Below, one piece after another: positions 36,744 through 44,627 of a stretch of DNA of 64,000 nt. The notes beneath the pieces are model-generated. The model had not been told where the DNA came from, did not search any database, and was given only the letters and a program-made list of their open reading frames with translations. Within the stretch, counting starts at the first letter, position 1. Each line of letters begins with the position of its first letter. A program made the position numbers and the translations under genes. Origin of the DNA: Paenibacillus sp. Soil766 (GTDB taxonomy: Bacteria; Bacillota; Bacilli; Paenibacillales; NBRC-103111); assembly GCF_001428105.1 (NCBI RefSeq), contig NZ_LMSJ01000016.1:1-64000 (forward strand), given 5' to 3'.

Positions 36744-37541
36744 ATGATGAATCAACTCATCGACATAGGTGTTAATTTAATGCATCGCTCTTTTGATCAC
36801 GACCGAGAGGATGTGGTTGCGAGAGCGCATGCGGCGGGAGTGACCCCGCTCATCATGACGGGAACAAGCCTAAGAAGCAGCGATGAAGCGTCGCGATATG
36901 CAGGAAAATTTCCTGGGAAATTAGTTGCAACGGCAGGGATACATCCGCACGACACGCGCAATTGCAAGGAGAATACGATGGTTAGGCTGCGACAGTTGGC
37001 GAAGCAGCCGCAAGTGGTTGCCATTGGTGAGTGCGGACTAGACTACAACCGTGATTTTTCACCTCGCGATGTACAGCGGAAGTGGTTTGAGGCACAGATA
37101 CAGCTGGCTTGCGAGCTGCAAATGCCACTTTTCCTACATGAGCGCGAAGCTCATTACGATTTCGTTCGTATTATGAAGACGTATGCCGGATCTATGCATA
37201 AGGTTGTTGTTCATTGCTTTACCGGATCGATGCAAGAGCTTCAGGTATATCTGCAACTAGGCTTCTATATTGGAATCACAGGCTGGATTTGTGATGAACG
37301 TAGAGGCAAGCACTTGCGTGAACTTGTAAAGAAAATACCGTTAGATCGTTTAATGCTAGAAACAGATGCCCCCTTTCTTACACCAAGGGATCTAACCGTT
37401 AAGCCGCAGGATGGCCGGAATGAGCCTTCTTTTCTTCCGCACATTGCAGCGACAGTTGCTGGATGCCTTGGGATCACTGCCGAGGAACTTGCAGAATCAA
37501 CTGCACAAACGACAAAGGATTTTTTTGGATTGAGTCTATGA
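36744..37541 (+). CDS. tatD: TatD-type metal-dependent nuclease
   Basis: A 265-residue TIM-barrel hydrolase. The sequence follows the E. coli TatD subtype closely: an opening IDIGVNL in place of the DxHxH of the YabD/YcfH subtype, GECGLDYNRDFS, VHCFTGS, GITGWICDERRG and LETDAPFLTPRDL. TatD enzymes are magnesium-dependent 3'-5' exonucleases on DNA and RNA. The frame reaches 36723, but AGGAGGTG at 36728-36735 points to the ATG pair at 36744/36747. It is the third gene of the rtcB unit, which makes an RNA-processing role plausible. It is convergent with the AraC gene, seven bases away. Confidence 0.9.
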   Translation: MMNQLIDIGVNLMHRSFDHDREDVVARAHAAGVTPLIMTGTSLRSSDEASRYAGKFPGKLVATAGIHPHDTRNCKENTMVRLRQLAKQPQVVAIGECGLDYNRDFSPRDVQRKWFEAQIQLACELQMPLFLHEREAHYDFVRIMKTYAGSMHKVVVHCFTGSMQELQVYLQLGFYIGITGWICDERRGKHLRELVKKIPLDRLMLETDAPFLTPRDLTVKPQDGRNEPSFLPHIAATVAGCLGITAEELAESTAQTTKDFFGLSL

Positions 37542-37548
37542 TCTTGTC

Positions 37549-38421
37549 TTACAAGTATTTCTCAGTGCCCATCAGTTTCATCTTGCGGTACATGCTGGGG
37601 GATTGATCGAATGCTTTCTTAAATAGTTTGGAAAAATGGAATTCATCATAAAAATGCAGCTTAGCTGCAATTTCTTTCAAGGATAAGCTAGTGGTTTCGA
37701 GGGCAACTCTCGCAGCCGCTAGCTTTAGTTTTAATAGATAATCCGTTGGAGACAAGCCTGTTAGTGCGCGGAACCGATTGAAAAAGGTCGTACGCGACCA
37801 GCCGCATAGCTGGAGCAGGTCTTCAATGCGAATTTGCTTGTCCAAATTCCGATGGATATAAATGAGGATTTGGTTGAGCTCGGTGTGATGAGAAAGGGCA
37901 ACCAAAGAATGTTCTCTAGTAAACAGGAGAAACATTTCTTGCAGTAAAATGTTTGACGCATATTCGTAGCCAAGAGGCTGAGCGATTAAGCCGTCAATCA
38001 TCCGTTCGCACAATTGCATGGCTTCTGCCATTTTACCAGTCGAGATAACTTCCCTTATGGGGAGCTGAAGATTGCGGGTCATGTACAGTTGGCTGAAGTC
38101 TAAAAAGTAAAATTTCCAATTGTTGTTCAGACATTTGTACATGGCAGGGATGCTGTCTTCCACGAAGAAAAAAGTGTTTTTCTCCAGCTCATACGTTTGA
38201 TTGGCTAGCGTAATGCTACCTTTCCCATCAAAAGTAAGGAAAACACCAGGACATTTGAAACCTCCACGTTTCCATACTTCATAGCTATTATTGGCATGAA
38301 CCTTCCAGATGGAGTGAAATAGGGGAAGGGAAACGTCTCTCTTTTCTAACTCATAAGGAATGTCGATATAGGTCACGGAGTGCTCCTTCGCTACAGTCTT
38401 CGTTATTGTACGATTATACAT
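37549..38421 (-). CDS. AraC-family transcriptional regulator
   Basis: A 290-residue regulator with an N-terminal cupin-like sensing domain (about 10-170) and a C-terminal AraC domain with two helix-turn-helix motifs (IRIEDLLQLCGWSRTTFFNR and a second ending FHFSKLFKKAFDQSPSMYRK). It is transcribed away from the PhyH-type dioxygenase gene, with 87 bases between starts, and is the most likely regulator of that gene. The effector is unknown. Confidence 0.85.
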   Translation of the reverse strand: MYNRTITKTVAKEHSVTYIDIPYELEKRDVSLPLFHSIWKVHANNSYEVWKRGGFKCPGVFLTFDGKGSITLANQTYELEKNTFFFVEDSIPAMYKCLNNNWKFYFLDFSQLYMTRNLQLPIREVISTGKMAEAMQLCERMIDGLIAQPLGYEYASNILLQEMFLLFTREHSLVALSHHTELNQILIYIHRNLDKQIRIEDLLQLCGWSRTTFFNRFRALTGLSPTDYLLKLKLAAARVALETTSLSLKEIAAKLHFYDEFHFSKLFKKAFDQSPSMYRKMKLMGTEKYL

Positions 38422-38508
38422 GAAATGACAACGCTAATCCATGGTGGAACTCATTTGTGTATCCTATACTTTGACTATAAGCAAGAAAGATAGGACTGAG
38501 GAGAGTGG

Positions 38509-39339
38509 ATGAGGATGATGGTGAAAGTAGGCAACCGCGAATTAGAGATGCCTGGGCAGCATTTAACGGAGCTAAGAAGCTCCAATGATATTTTTCACGA
38601 TATCGAAGCATTGCGTGAGCGTATGGAAGAGGATGGGTACTTGCTCATTCGTGGATTTCATAATCGGGACATGGTGTTAGAGGCTCGTACAAGTATTCTG
38701 GAAAAAATGGCTCAGATGGGGAAGCTAGATCGTGATACTCAGCTTGAGGATGGGGTGATGGCTGATGGCAGCAAAACCATTTTCATGGGCGGTACGAATG
38801 AAGATTTAACTGCACTTATAAATGTTTTGAACGGCGAACATATTATGCGCTTCTTTGATGAATTTCTGGGTGAACAATCGTTAACCTACCATTACAAATG
38901 GTTGAGAGCGGTTGGTAAAGGCGACTTCACAGGAGCGCATTATGATATCGTTTATATGGGGAGAGGGACTCATAATGTGTATACGGTATGGTCTCCGCTC
39001 GGAGATGTACCCTATGATATGGGAGGACTGGCCATCTGCCTTGGCTCACACCGTTTTGAGAAATTGAAGGCGTCCTATGGCTCCAAGGATTCTGATCGTG
39101 ATGGGGTAAATCACTATACAGATGATCCGTTGATCATTACGGAGAAATTTGGCGGTAAGTGGGCAACGACTGAATTTCAGGGGGGAGATGTGCTTATCTT
39201 TGGCATGTTCTTGATGCATTGTTCCCTGGAGAATACGACGAATCAGTACCGGATTAGTGTAGATGCGAGGTATCAGTCTGTGAATGAGAAGGTAGATGAA
39301 AGATGGAGCGGGAAAAAGCCGAGGGGCCATTTTAAATAA
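38509..39339 (+). CDS. Phytanoyl-CoA dioxygenase (PhyH) family oxygenase
   Basis: A 276-residue Fe(II)/2-oxoglutarate-dependent dioxygenase-like protein. The iron triad is visible as HYD near residue 144 and a distal His in MHCS near 237, with R in YRISVDARY as the probable 2-oxoglutarate ligand. Bacterial members hydroxylate varied small molecules; the substrate is unknown. GAGGAG precedes the ATG; a second in-frame ATG lies six bases on and could equally be used. The divergent AraC regulator and convergent Gfo/Idh/MocA oxidoreductase suggest a small catabolic group acting on a sugar derivative. Confidence 0.8.
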   Translation: MRMMVKVGNRELEMPGQHLTELRSSNDIFHDIEALRERMEEDGYLLIRGFHNRDMVLEARTSILEKMAQMGKLDRDTQLEDGVMADGSKTIFMGGTNEDLTALINVLNGEHIMRFFDEFLGEQSLTYHYKWLRAVGKGDFTGAHYDIVYMGRGTHNVYTVWSPLGDVPYDMGGLAICLGSHRFEKLKASYGSKDSDRDGVNHYTDDPLIITEKFGGKWATTEFQGGDVLIFGMFLMHCSLENTTNQYRISVDARYQSVNEKVDERWSGKKPRGHFK

Positions 39340-39347
39340 GAAAAATA

Positions 39348-39383
39348 AAACGACGGAAACGCAGAGAATTCGTTCCGTCGTTT
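39348..39383. terminator. Bidirectional terminator between dioxygenase and oxidoreductase genes
   Basis: An 11-bp stem AAACGACGGAA / TTCCGTCGTTT. The U-tract is better on the minus strand (TTTTATTTTT) than on the plus strand. Confidence 0.8.
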
Positions 39384-39396
39384 CTCATTCCATTTC

Positions 39397-40464
39397 CTAG
39401 AGGCGATCCTCTCGGCCAGTTTCCGCCGATTCATATATCGCGGACAAGATTTGGATCATTTCCACGCCATGCTCTGGCCGAATGATCGGCTCTGCTCGTC
39501 CAGACAGGCAATCAATAAAGTGATTAATATTGGCATGATGCATTTTGGCTGTTTTCACATGAGTTCGGGAAGGTTTGCTGTCGACTAGTTGACCATTTAT
39601 TTCTGAGAATAAACCTAACTCAAAATTTCGGTAACTTGCGCCGGCTTTCGTCCCGCGAAGCTCGACAAAATATGTCTCTTCTTCAATATTGGAGGCCCAG
39701 CTGAACTCGACTTGCAGCGTAGCGCCGTTGTCAAAGCGGATAAAGCCTACAGCCAAATCTTCCACATCGAATGTGCCATCGACATGCTTCTCTCCGAAGC
39801 CGCTGTCCTTGGAGTCCGATAGTTCGTTGTCAGCAAATTTACGGTAAGTGGCCCCGCTGACCGCGACAGGCTTGGGATTGCCCATGACCCACACCGCTAT
39901 ATCGATGAAATGAACGCCTAAATCAATTAAAGGACCTCCGCCAGATAATTCTTTCGTCGTGAACCATCCGCCCTTGCCAGGGATGCCCCTGCGACGAATC
40001 CAACCGCAGCGTCCGGTATAGATCTCACCGAGACCGCCTTCTTTCGCAATCTTCTGTAGGAATTGGGCATTCGGATGGAAGCGATTATTGCGGATCGTCA
40101 TGAGCAGCTTGCCGCTTTGGGCTGCAGCATCAGCCATCTTTTGCGCTTCGACGGGAGAGACCGCATCTGGCTTCTCACAGATGACGTGGATCCCCGCTTG
40201 TAATGCCGCAATCGCAATTTCCGAATGATACAGGTTCGGTGTACAAATATCAATCACATCCAAATCCGCTTCGATCAGCATTTGCTTATAATCGGTGTAA
40301 ACGAGGTTTGCACCCGACAGCTCAGCCATTTCGTGCGCAGGTGCTTCATTCACGTCACAGATGGCGACGATCTCACACTCTTGATTGTCCATCCAGGCCG
40401 ACAAATGCGACTCTTTGAAAATGCCACCTGCTCCAGCGATACCAATTCGATATGTTGATCTCAT
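39397..40464 (-). CDS. Gfo/Idh/MocA family NAD(P)-dependent oxidoreductase
   Basis: A 355-residue enzyme. The N-terminal Rossmann fold (about 1-125) has RIGIAGAGGIFKESHL and the family's ICEKPDAVSP (catalytic Lys). The C-terminal alpha/beta dimerisation domain (about 130-355) has a GPLIDLGVHFIDIAVWVMG motif with the usual metal or substrate histidine. Members oxidise or epimerise cyclic sugars and inositols. The frame extends to 40491, but GGAGGAGGA seven bases before the ATG at 40464 fixes the start. It is convergent with the dioxygenase gene and divergent from a frameshifted AraC regulator. Confidence 0.88.
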   Translation of the reverse strand: MRSTYRIGIAGAGGIFKESHLSAWMDNQECEIVAICDVNEAPAHEMAELSGANLVYTDYKQMLIEADLDVIDICTPNLYHSEIAIAALQAGIHVICEKPDAVSPVEAQKMADAAAQSGKLLMTIRNNRFHPNAQFLQKIAKEGGLGEIYTGRCGWIRRRGIPGKGGWFTTKELSGGGPLIDLGVHFIDIAVWVMGNPKPVAVSGATYRKFADNELSDSKDSGFGEKHVDGTFDVEDLAVGFIRFDNGATLQVEFSWASNIEEETYFVELRGTKAGASYRNFELGLFSEINGQLVDSKPSRTHVKTAKMHHANINHFIDCLSGRAEPIIRPEHGVEMIQILSAIYESAETGREDRL

Positions 40465-40771
40465 TGTTCGATCCTCCTCCATGTAGGGCACACTTGCCTA
40501 TACGATTCATTATTAAACGAATTCTCATGCAAATTCATTATAAGAAACCCCTTTATCAGCAGGAATATCCGATCTTGTATCAGTTGACTTATTTTGCATT
40601 TTTTTAATGAAAGAGTTTATGGTTTCGAGTAGAGTTGAGGTGAGTGGGAGTTGTAGGAGTAGACGTATAGGCATGGCATTGCTGCATTTCCCTCCAAATC
40701 CATAAAAGACACCAATACCGACTGAAAATGTAGCCATTTATTGTAATTGAAAGAAACAAAAGGAGCCGACC
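40465..40771. other. Divergent intergenic region with purine-rich stretch
   Basis: The left half holds a probable promoter for the oxidoreductase. The right half has a G/T/A-rich run (about 40620-40675) resembling that at 25320-25360. No conserved ORF was found. Confidence 0.5.
40537..40565 (-). promoter_or_regulatory. Candidate promoter of the Gfo/Idh/MocA gene
   Basis: On the minus strand TTCCTG (40565-40560), a 17-bp spacer and a perfect TATAAT (40542-40537). The -35 box is poor, so activation may be needed. Confidence 0.4.
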
Positions 40772-41622
40772 ATGGAAAATTACGGATTTCGGTATATAGA
40801 TGTGGGTTATTCCCGCCATCGAGCACCGCATCGCAACCAGTTGGAACGTAGAAAGGACGGCGTACTGATGAGGTTGCAAGTGAATGGTACTTGCCGTGTT
40901 GATCTTAACGGCATTCCTCATCACATTCGTTCCGGCGATTTGATTATTTCCAGGCCAGGAGGTACCTATCAGTTGTTCATAGGTGAAGAGAGGGGGCTGG
41001 ATGGACAGTGCCTAGTCGATAGTGCGGATTACTATGTGGTATGTGGGGGGGGGGATGGGTCGACCATTGGCTATCCAGTCAGTCCTTAATCGATGTCGCG
41101 CACATTGAGGTCAATGATGAATTACTTAGCCTGTGGCGGAGGATAATTTATGAAAAACGGAATTTGCATGAGAACAACACAGAGATAATTGCCTGCTGCA
41201 CCAAGCTGCTTTGCTTGACGCTTGAGCGGTCCATCGATAAATTGTTGGCCGCCGGCGGTCGCAAAGAACATTTCATTGCATATAAGCTTAAGCAATATAT
41301 TGAAAAGCATGCGACGGAAGCTTTCACACTAGAGGAGCTGGCCGCACGCAATGGCGTTAGTTCGTCAACCGCCTCCCACGTGTATAAGGAGGCCTTTGGC
41401 TTGCCGCCTATGCGCTATGTGGTCGATGTCCGTCTAGCTATTGCCAGTGACCGAATCCTATACAGTGATATGCATCTAGAGGACGCAGCCGAAGCATCCG
41501 GTTTCCGCAGCTACCCATACTTCTGCCGCGCATTTCGCTCCAAATATGGACAAAGTCCCAGTGAATATCGGATGCAACACCGGAAAATTGACGAAATGAG
41601 ATCCTTCGGCAGCGATTTATGA
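40772..41622 (+). pseudogene. AraC-family regulator interrupted by a frameshift at a G10 tract
   Basis: Two overlapping frames together make one AraC regulator. The first (from ATG 40772, with AAAAGGAG upstream) encodes a cupin-like sensing domain of about 90 residues ending Y-Y-V-V-C-G. The second, in the next frame, begins at W-V-D-H-W-L and carries the AraC domain (FTLEELAARNGVSSSTASHVYKE as HTH 1, FRSYPYFCRAFRSKYGQSPSEY as HTH 2). The switch falls in ten consecutive G at 41045-41054. A tract of 8 or 11 G would restore one frame of about 283 residues. It may be a pseudogene, a phase-variable gene or a sequencing error. Confidence 0.8.
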
Positions 41623-41685
41623 AAACAGATGTTGTTCCCAAATAATCATGTAAACAACCAAAAAGATCATGAAAAGCCTCTTCTC

Positions 41686-42534
41686 CTATTCGCTTTGACT
41701 GAATATCCGACGAAAGTCGCTGGGTCTCACGCTGGTTTTACTATGGAACAGATTTGAAAAGTAATGCGGATCCTCATATCCGAGCTTGTATCCAATATCA
41801 CTTATGGTTAATCGTGTATCGAGCAGCATCAGCTTAGCGGATTCTATTTTTTTGGTAATGACATAGTTATAGATGGTTGTTCCGACTTCACGTTTAAATA
41901 AACGATTCATTTGCTTCATAGAAAGGCCAATGTGGGAGGAGAGCCCACGCGAGTCGAAGGGATGAAGGATGCTGTTATCCAAATATTGTTTGATGGCTTG
42001 GACTGTAGAAGTTAAGGCGTTACCTCTTTTACGCAACGTTTCAGAGAGGCCTACGATCATTCGCATGAGGATAATTTGAAGCTCGGTTTGCATGTCCACG
42101 ACGGATGTTTGTTTTGCAGCTTCAATAGCCTCTGTAAACAAATGCGCTAATCCGCTGTCCGTAGTCACGATATGCGAAAGTAATTGATAGGCTTCGAGCA
42201 TCTTTAGGATCCAATTTCCGCTGATATTGAGCCAAATATAACTCCATTGCTCCTCGTGATTCGTATCTGAGGTAACCTCATGATAGTTCCCTGCTGGAAG
42301 GATAAAGATGTCCCCCTGACAAGCCGTGTAGGATTGGTTACCAACCTTTACTGCTCCTTGTCCGGATAATACAAAACCGAAAACGGTAATTGTAGCAAGC
42401 GTTCGAATATTCCTGTAATCCTTTTCACAATAATTAATGCCCAAGAACTGCACACTCAGAGGAGGGGGATCCCCTACTAATGGCAGGTGATAGATAGGCC
42501 CGGATTTGCTAGGTTTATTTACTATCACGTGCAT
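41686..42534 (-). CDS. AraC-family transcriptional regulator
   Basis: A 282-residue regulator with an N-terminal cupin (about 25-110, including VGNQSYTACQGDIFILPAG) and a C-terminal double HTH (SSHIGLSMKQMNRLFKREVG and GYEDPHYFSNLFHSKTSVRP). GGAGGGAAC lies before the ATG. It is divergent from the tandem-propeller GH43 gene, with a shared intergenic region of 218 bases, and is the natural candidate for controlling it in response to an arabinose- or xylose-containing sugar. Confidence 0.87.
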   Translation of the reverse strand: MHVIVNKPSKSGPIYHLPLVGDPPPLSVQFLGINYCEKDYRNIRTLATITVFGFVLSGQGAVKVGNQSYTACQGDIFILPAGNYHEVTSDTNHEEQWSYIWLNISGNWILKMLEAYQLLSHIVTTDSGLAHLFTEAIEAAKQTSVVDMQTELQIILMRMIVGLSETLRKRGNALTSTVQAIKQYLDNSILHPFDSRGLSSHIGLSMKQMNRLFKREVGTTIYNYVITKKIESAKLMLLDTRLTISDIGYKLGYEDPHYFSNLFHSKTSVRPSDFRRIFSQSE

Positions 42535-42681
42535 GGGGAAGTTCCCTCCTTCATCTTGGGTTAGTACCGATCTAGTCCGACACTTCTTTCGGTAATTCTA
42601 CCAAGAACCTGCGTGGATGCACAACATTTTTGTTTGTTGTCAAGATGTCCCTTTTCCTCACCTTGTGTACCTCTTTCTCTA

Positions 42682-42710
42682 TTAAGCGTTTGTACAAAGC
42701 ACGCTATACT
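42682..42710 (+). promoter_or_regulatory. Promoter of the GH43 gene with palindromic operator in the spacer
   Basis: TTAAGC (42682-42687), a 17-bp spacer and TATACT (42705-42710). The spacer holds the perfect palindrome TTTGTACAAA at 42689-42698, which resembles half of the published AraR-type GTAC-centred operators but is shorter. Confidence 0.5.
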
Positions 42711-42752
42711 TATCCTACAAACACAATGAGGAAGATGAAAGGAATCATCCCA

Positions 42753-44540
42753 ATGAAGAGTAATTTTATCATGCAGCCCCCGCATCCTGAGACGGAATGG
42801 TCCGCGTGCACAGGCTATTCGGAATCTGCCCTACCTATAGAACGAATTCTAGATGTCTCGTTAAGTGATGCGAGTATTTGTAAAGGACCGGATCATGTCT
42901 ATTATTTGACCGGGACGATAGATGGCTCTAATGTACAAGTGTGGACATCCTCCGACTTAACATCATGGAGCGGTCCGGCAATCGTATGGAGTTTGGAGCA
43001 AGATGGCACGTGGCAGAAAGCAAGTAGGAGATCTAATCGGATTTGCTCCCCGGAAATCCATTATATCAAAGGGACGTTCTGGATTACGTATGGATTAAAA
43101 GAAGGCGGAACGGGATTGCTCCAAAGCTTGTCGGCATCTGTCCAGGGTCCATTTCGGGATCTGGGGAAAATAACGGATGACGGGCAGGATGCTTCGCTGT
43201 TCGAGGATGAAGATGGAGCTGTTTATTGGGTTTACGGAAATGGCAACATCGCTCGAATGACGGAGGAGATGACAGGTCTCGCGGAATCGCCTCGCATGGT
43301 ACAAGTACAGCCTTGGAAGGTTGCGGGGCGTGAAGATCATCCCTCGTATAGTCAGAATGTACAGGTAGGAACATATGGGGCTTTTCTATACAAACAGGCT
43401 GGATATTATTACATGTTCTGTGCAGATGCCCTTGCTAGGATGGGAAGCGATGCGGTAGACACCTTCGTTGCGGTGAGCGAATCGATCTATGGTCCCTACA
43501 GTCGGCGGTATTTGGCACTTCCCCATGGCGGTCAAATCTCGTTATTTACGGATGTAAACCAACAGTTGTTTGCCTCTTTTTCGGGCTGCGGCAGCTATTC
43601 ATTAGTTGAACACTATCCTTCTATTGTGCCTATGTCCTTGGTAAGTCCAGGATTTATTAGGCCACGGGAAGACGTATTGCTTGAAAAAGGCGGGGTAGGA
43701 AGTCTTAAACCCATCGCGGACTTCCTGATTCGTGATCCGCATATTAGCACTGGGCCGGATGGCACCTATTATTTGACAGGGACGTCGGATAAACCGCATC
43801 ATAATTTCTGGGATCGGAATAACCAGCTTCACGTATGGAGTTCGCCAGATTTGCAGGAATGGAAACATGTAGCAAATGTATGGGATTTGTCCGAGAATGG
43901 CACCTGGGAGAACAATATTTATGAGAACCCTTGTCTTTGGGCACCTGAGATGATCTATCTATATGGTACGTTCTGGATCACCTATTCACTGCAAGGCGGC
44001 GGCACGGGGATGGTTAAAAGCATAACCGGACATGCAGAGGGACCGTACATCGATATGGGAAGAATGACGAATACGGATATCGACTCCAGTCTGTTCCAGG
44101 ATGAGGATGGTCAAGTTTATTTTGTTTGGCAAGATGGTAAAATTGCGAAGATGAAGACGAATATGACAGGTTTTGCCGAAGATCCTCGCAAGTTATTATG
44201 TTCCGATGGGCAGCGCGTAGGCTACGAAGGTGCATTTATTGTGAAATATAAAGGCAAGTATATTCTTGGTGCGGCAGAATGGAACGGTGATACACGTGTC
44301 GACGGTACCTACGATTTGATGTATGCCGTCGCGGATGAGTTGTACGGCCCGTATACGCCAAGGCGATTGGCAGTCCCTCATGGCGGCCACGGAACGATGT
44401 TTATTGATCATGATGGCAGACTCATGTCTACATTTTTTGGCAACGACCGTACTGCGCCTTTCCGGACGCTTCCAGGAATTGTCTTGCTTCAAGTAGAAGA
44501 AGACGAAGAGGGGCTATGCATAGTGCCTAGTAGTGAGTAA
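42753..44540 (+). CDS. Tandem-propeller glycoside hydrolase family 43 protein
   Basis: A 595-residue cytoplasmic protein of two homologous GH43 five-bladed propellers (about 25-305 and 315-595), each with a YYLTGT, FWITY and LFxDEDG pattern. The C-terminal copy keeps the catalytic set: Asp328 in RDPH, Asp444 in DSSLF and Glu492 in YEGAF. The N-terminal copy keeps Asp39 and Asp146, but the acid position is Tyr208 (GTYGAF), so it is probably inactive or only sugar-binding. The expected substrate is an arabino- or xylo-oligosaccharide. The start is ATG 42753 with AAAGGA upstream; the frame continues to 42630, but through the promoter. Confidence 0.85.
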   Translation: MKSNFIMQPPHPETEWSACTGYSESALPIERILDVSLSDASICKGPDHVYYLTGTIDGSNVQVWTSSDLTSWSGPAIVWSLEQDGTWQKASRRSNRICSPEIHYIKGTFWITYGLKEGGTGLLQSLSASVQGPFRDLGKITDDGQDASLFEDEDGAVYWVYGNGNIARMTEEMTGLAESPRMVQVQPWKVAGREDHPSYSQNVQVGTYGAFLYKQAGYYYMFCADALARMGSDAVDTFVAVSESIYGPYSRRYLALPHGGQISLFTDVNQQLFASFSGCGSYSLVEHYPSIVPMSLVSPGFIRPREDVLLEKGGVGSLKPIADFLIRDPHISTGPDGTYYLTGTSDKPHHNFWDRNNQLHVWSSPDLQEWKHVANVWDLSENGTWENNIYENPCLWAPEMIYLYGTFWITYSLQGGGTGMVKSITGHAEGPYIDMGRMTNTDIDSSLFQDEDGQVYFVWQDGKIAKMKTNMTGFAEDPRKLLCSDGQRVGYEGAFIVKYKGKYILGAAEWNGDTRVDGTYDLMYAVADELYGPYTPRRLAVPHGGHGTMFIDHDGRLMSTFFGNDRTAPFRTLPGIVLLQVEEDEEGLCIVPSSE

Positions 44541-44546
44541 TATGAT

Positions 44547-44588
44547 AACATGAATCAAGCTCTGGATTGGGCTGAGTTCATGTTTTTT
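44547..44588 (+). terminator. Intrinsic terminator between GH43 and sensor kinase genes
   Basis: Outer stem AACATGAA / TTCATGTT with an inner AGC/GCT stem, ending in six T. It ends 39 bases before the kinase ATG, with no clear promoter in between. Confidence 0.8.
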
Positions 44589-44627
44589 CTTTTGTTAGAT
44601 GATGAAATAGAAAGGAGCCGTCAGTTC

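Noticed and set aside
40492-40924. Minus-strand ORFs upstream of the frameshifted AraC gene
   Set aside because: No ribosome binding site, low-complexity composition, and overlap with the AraC coding start.
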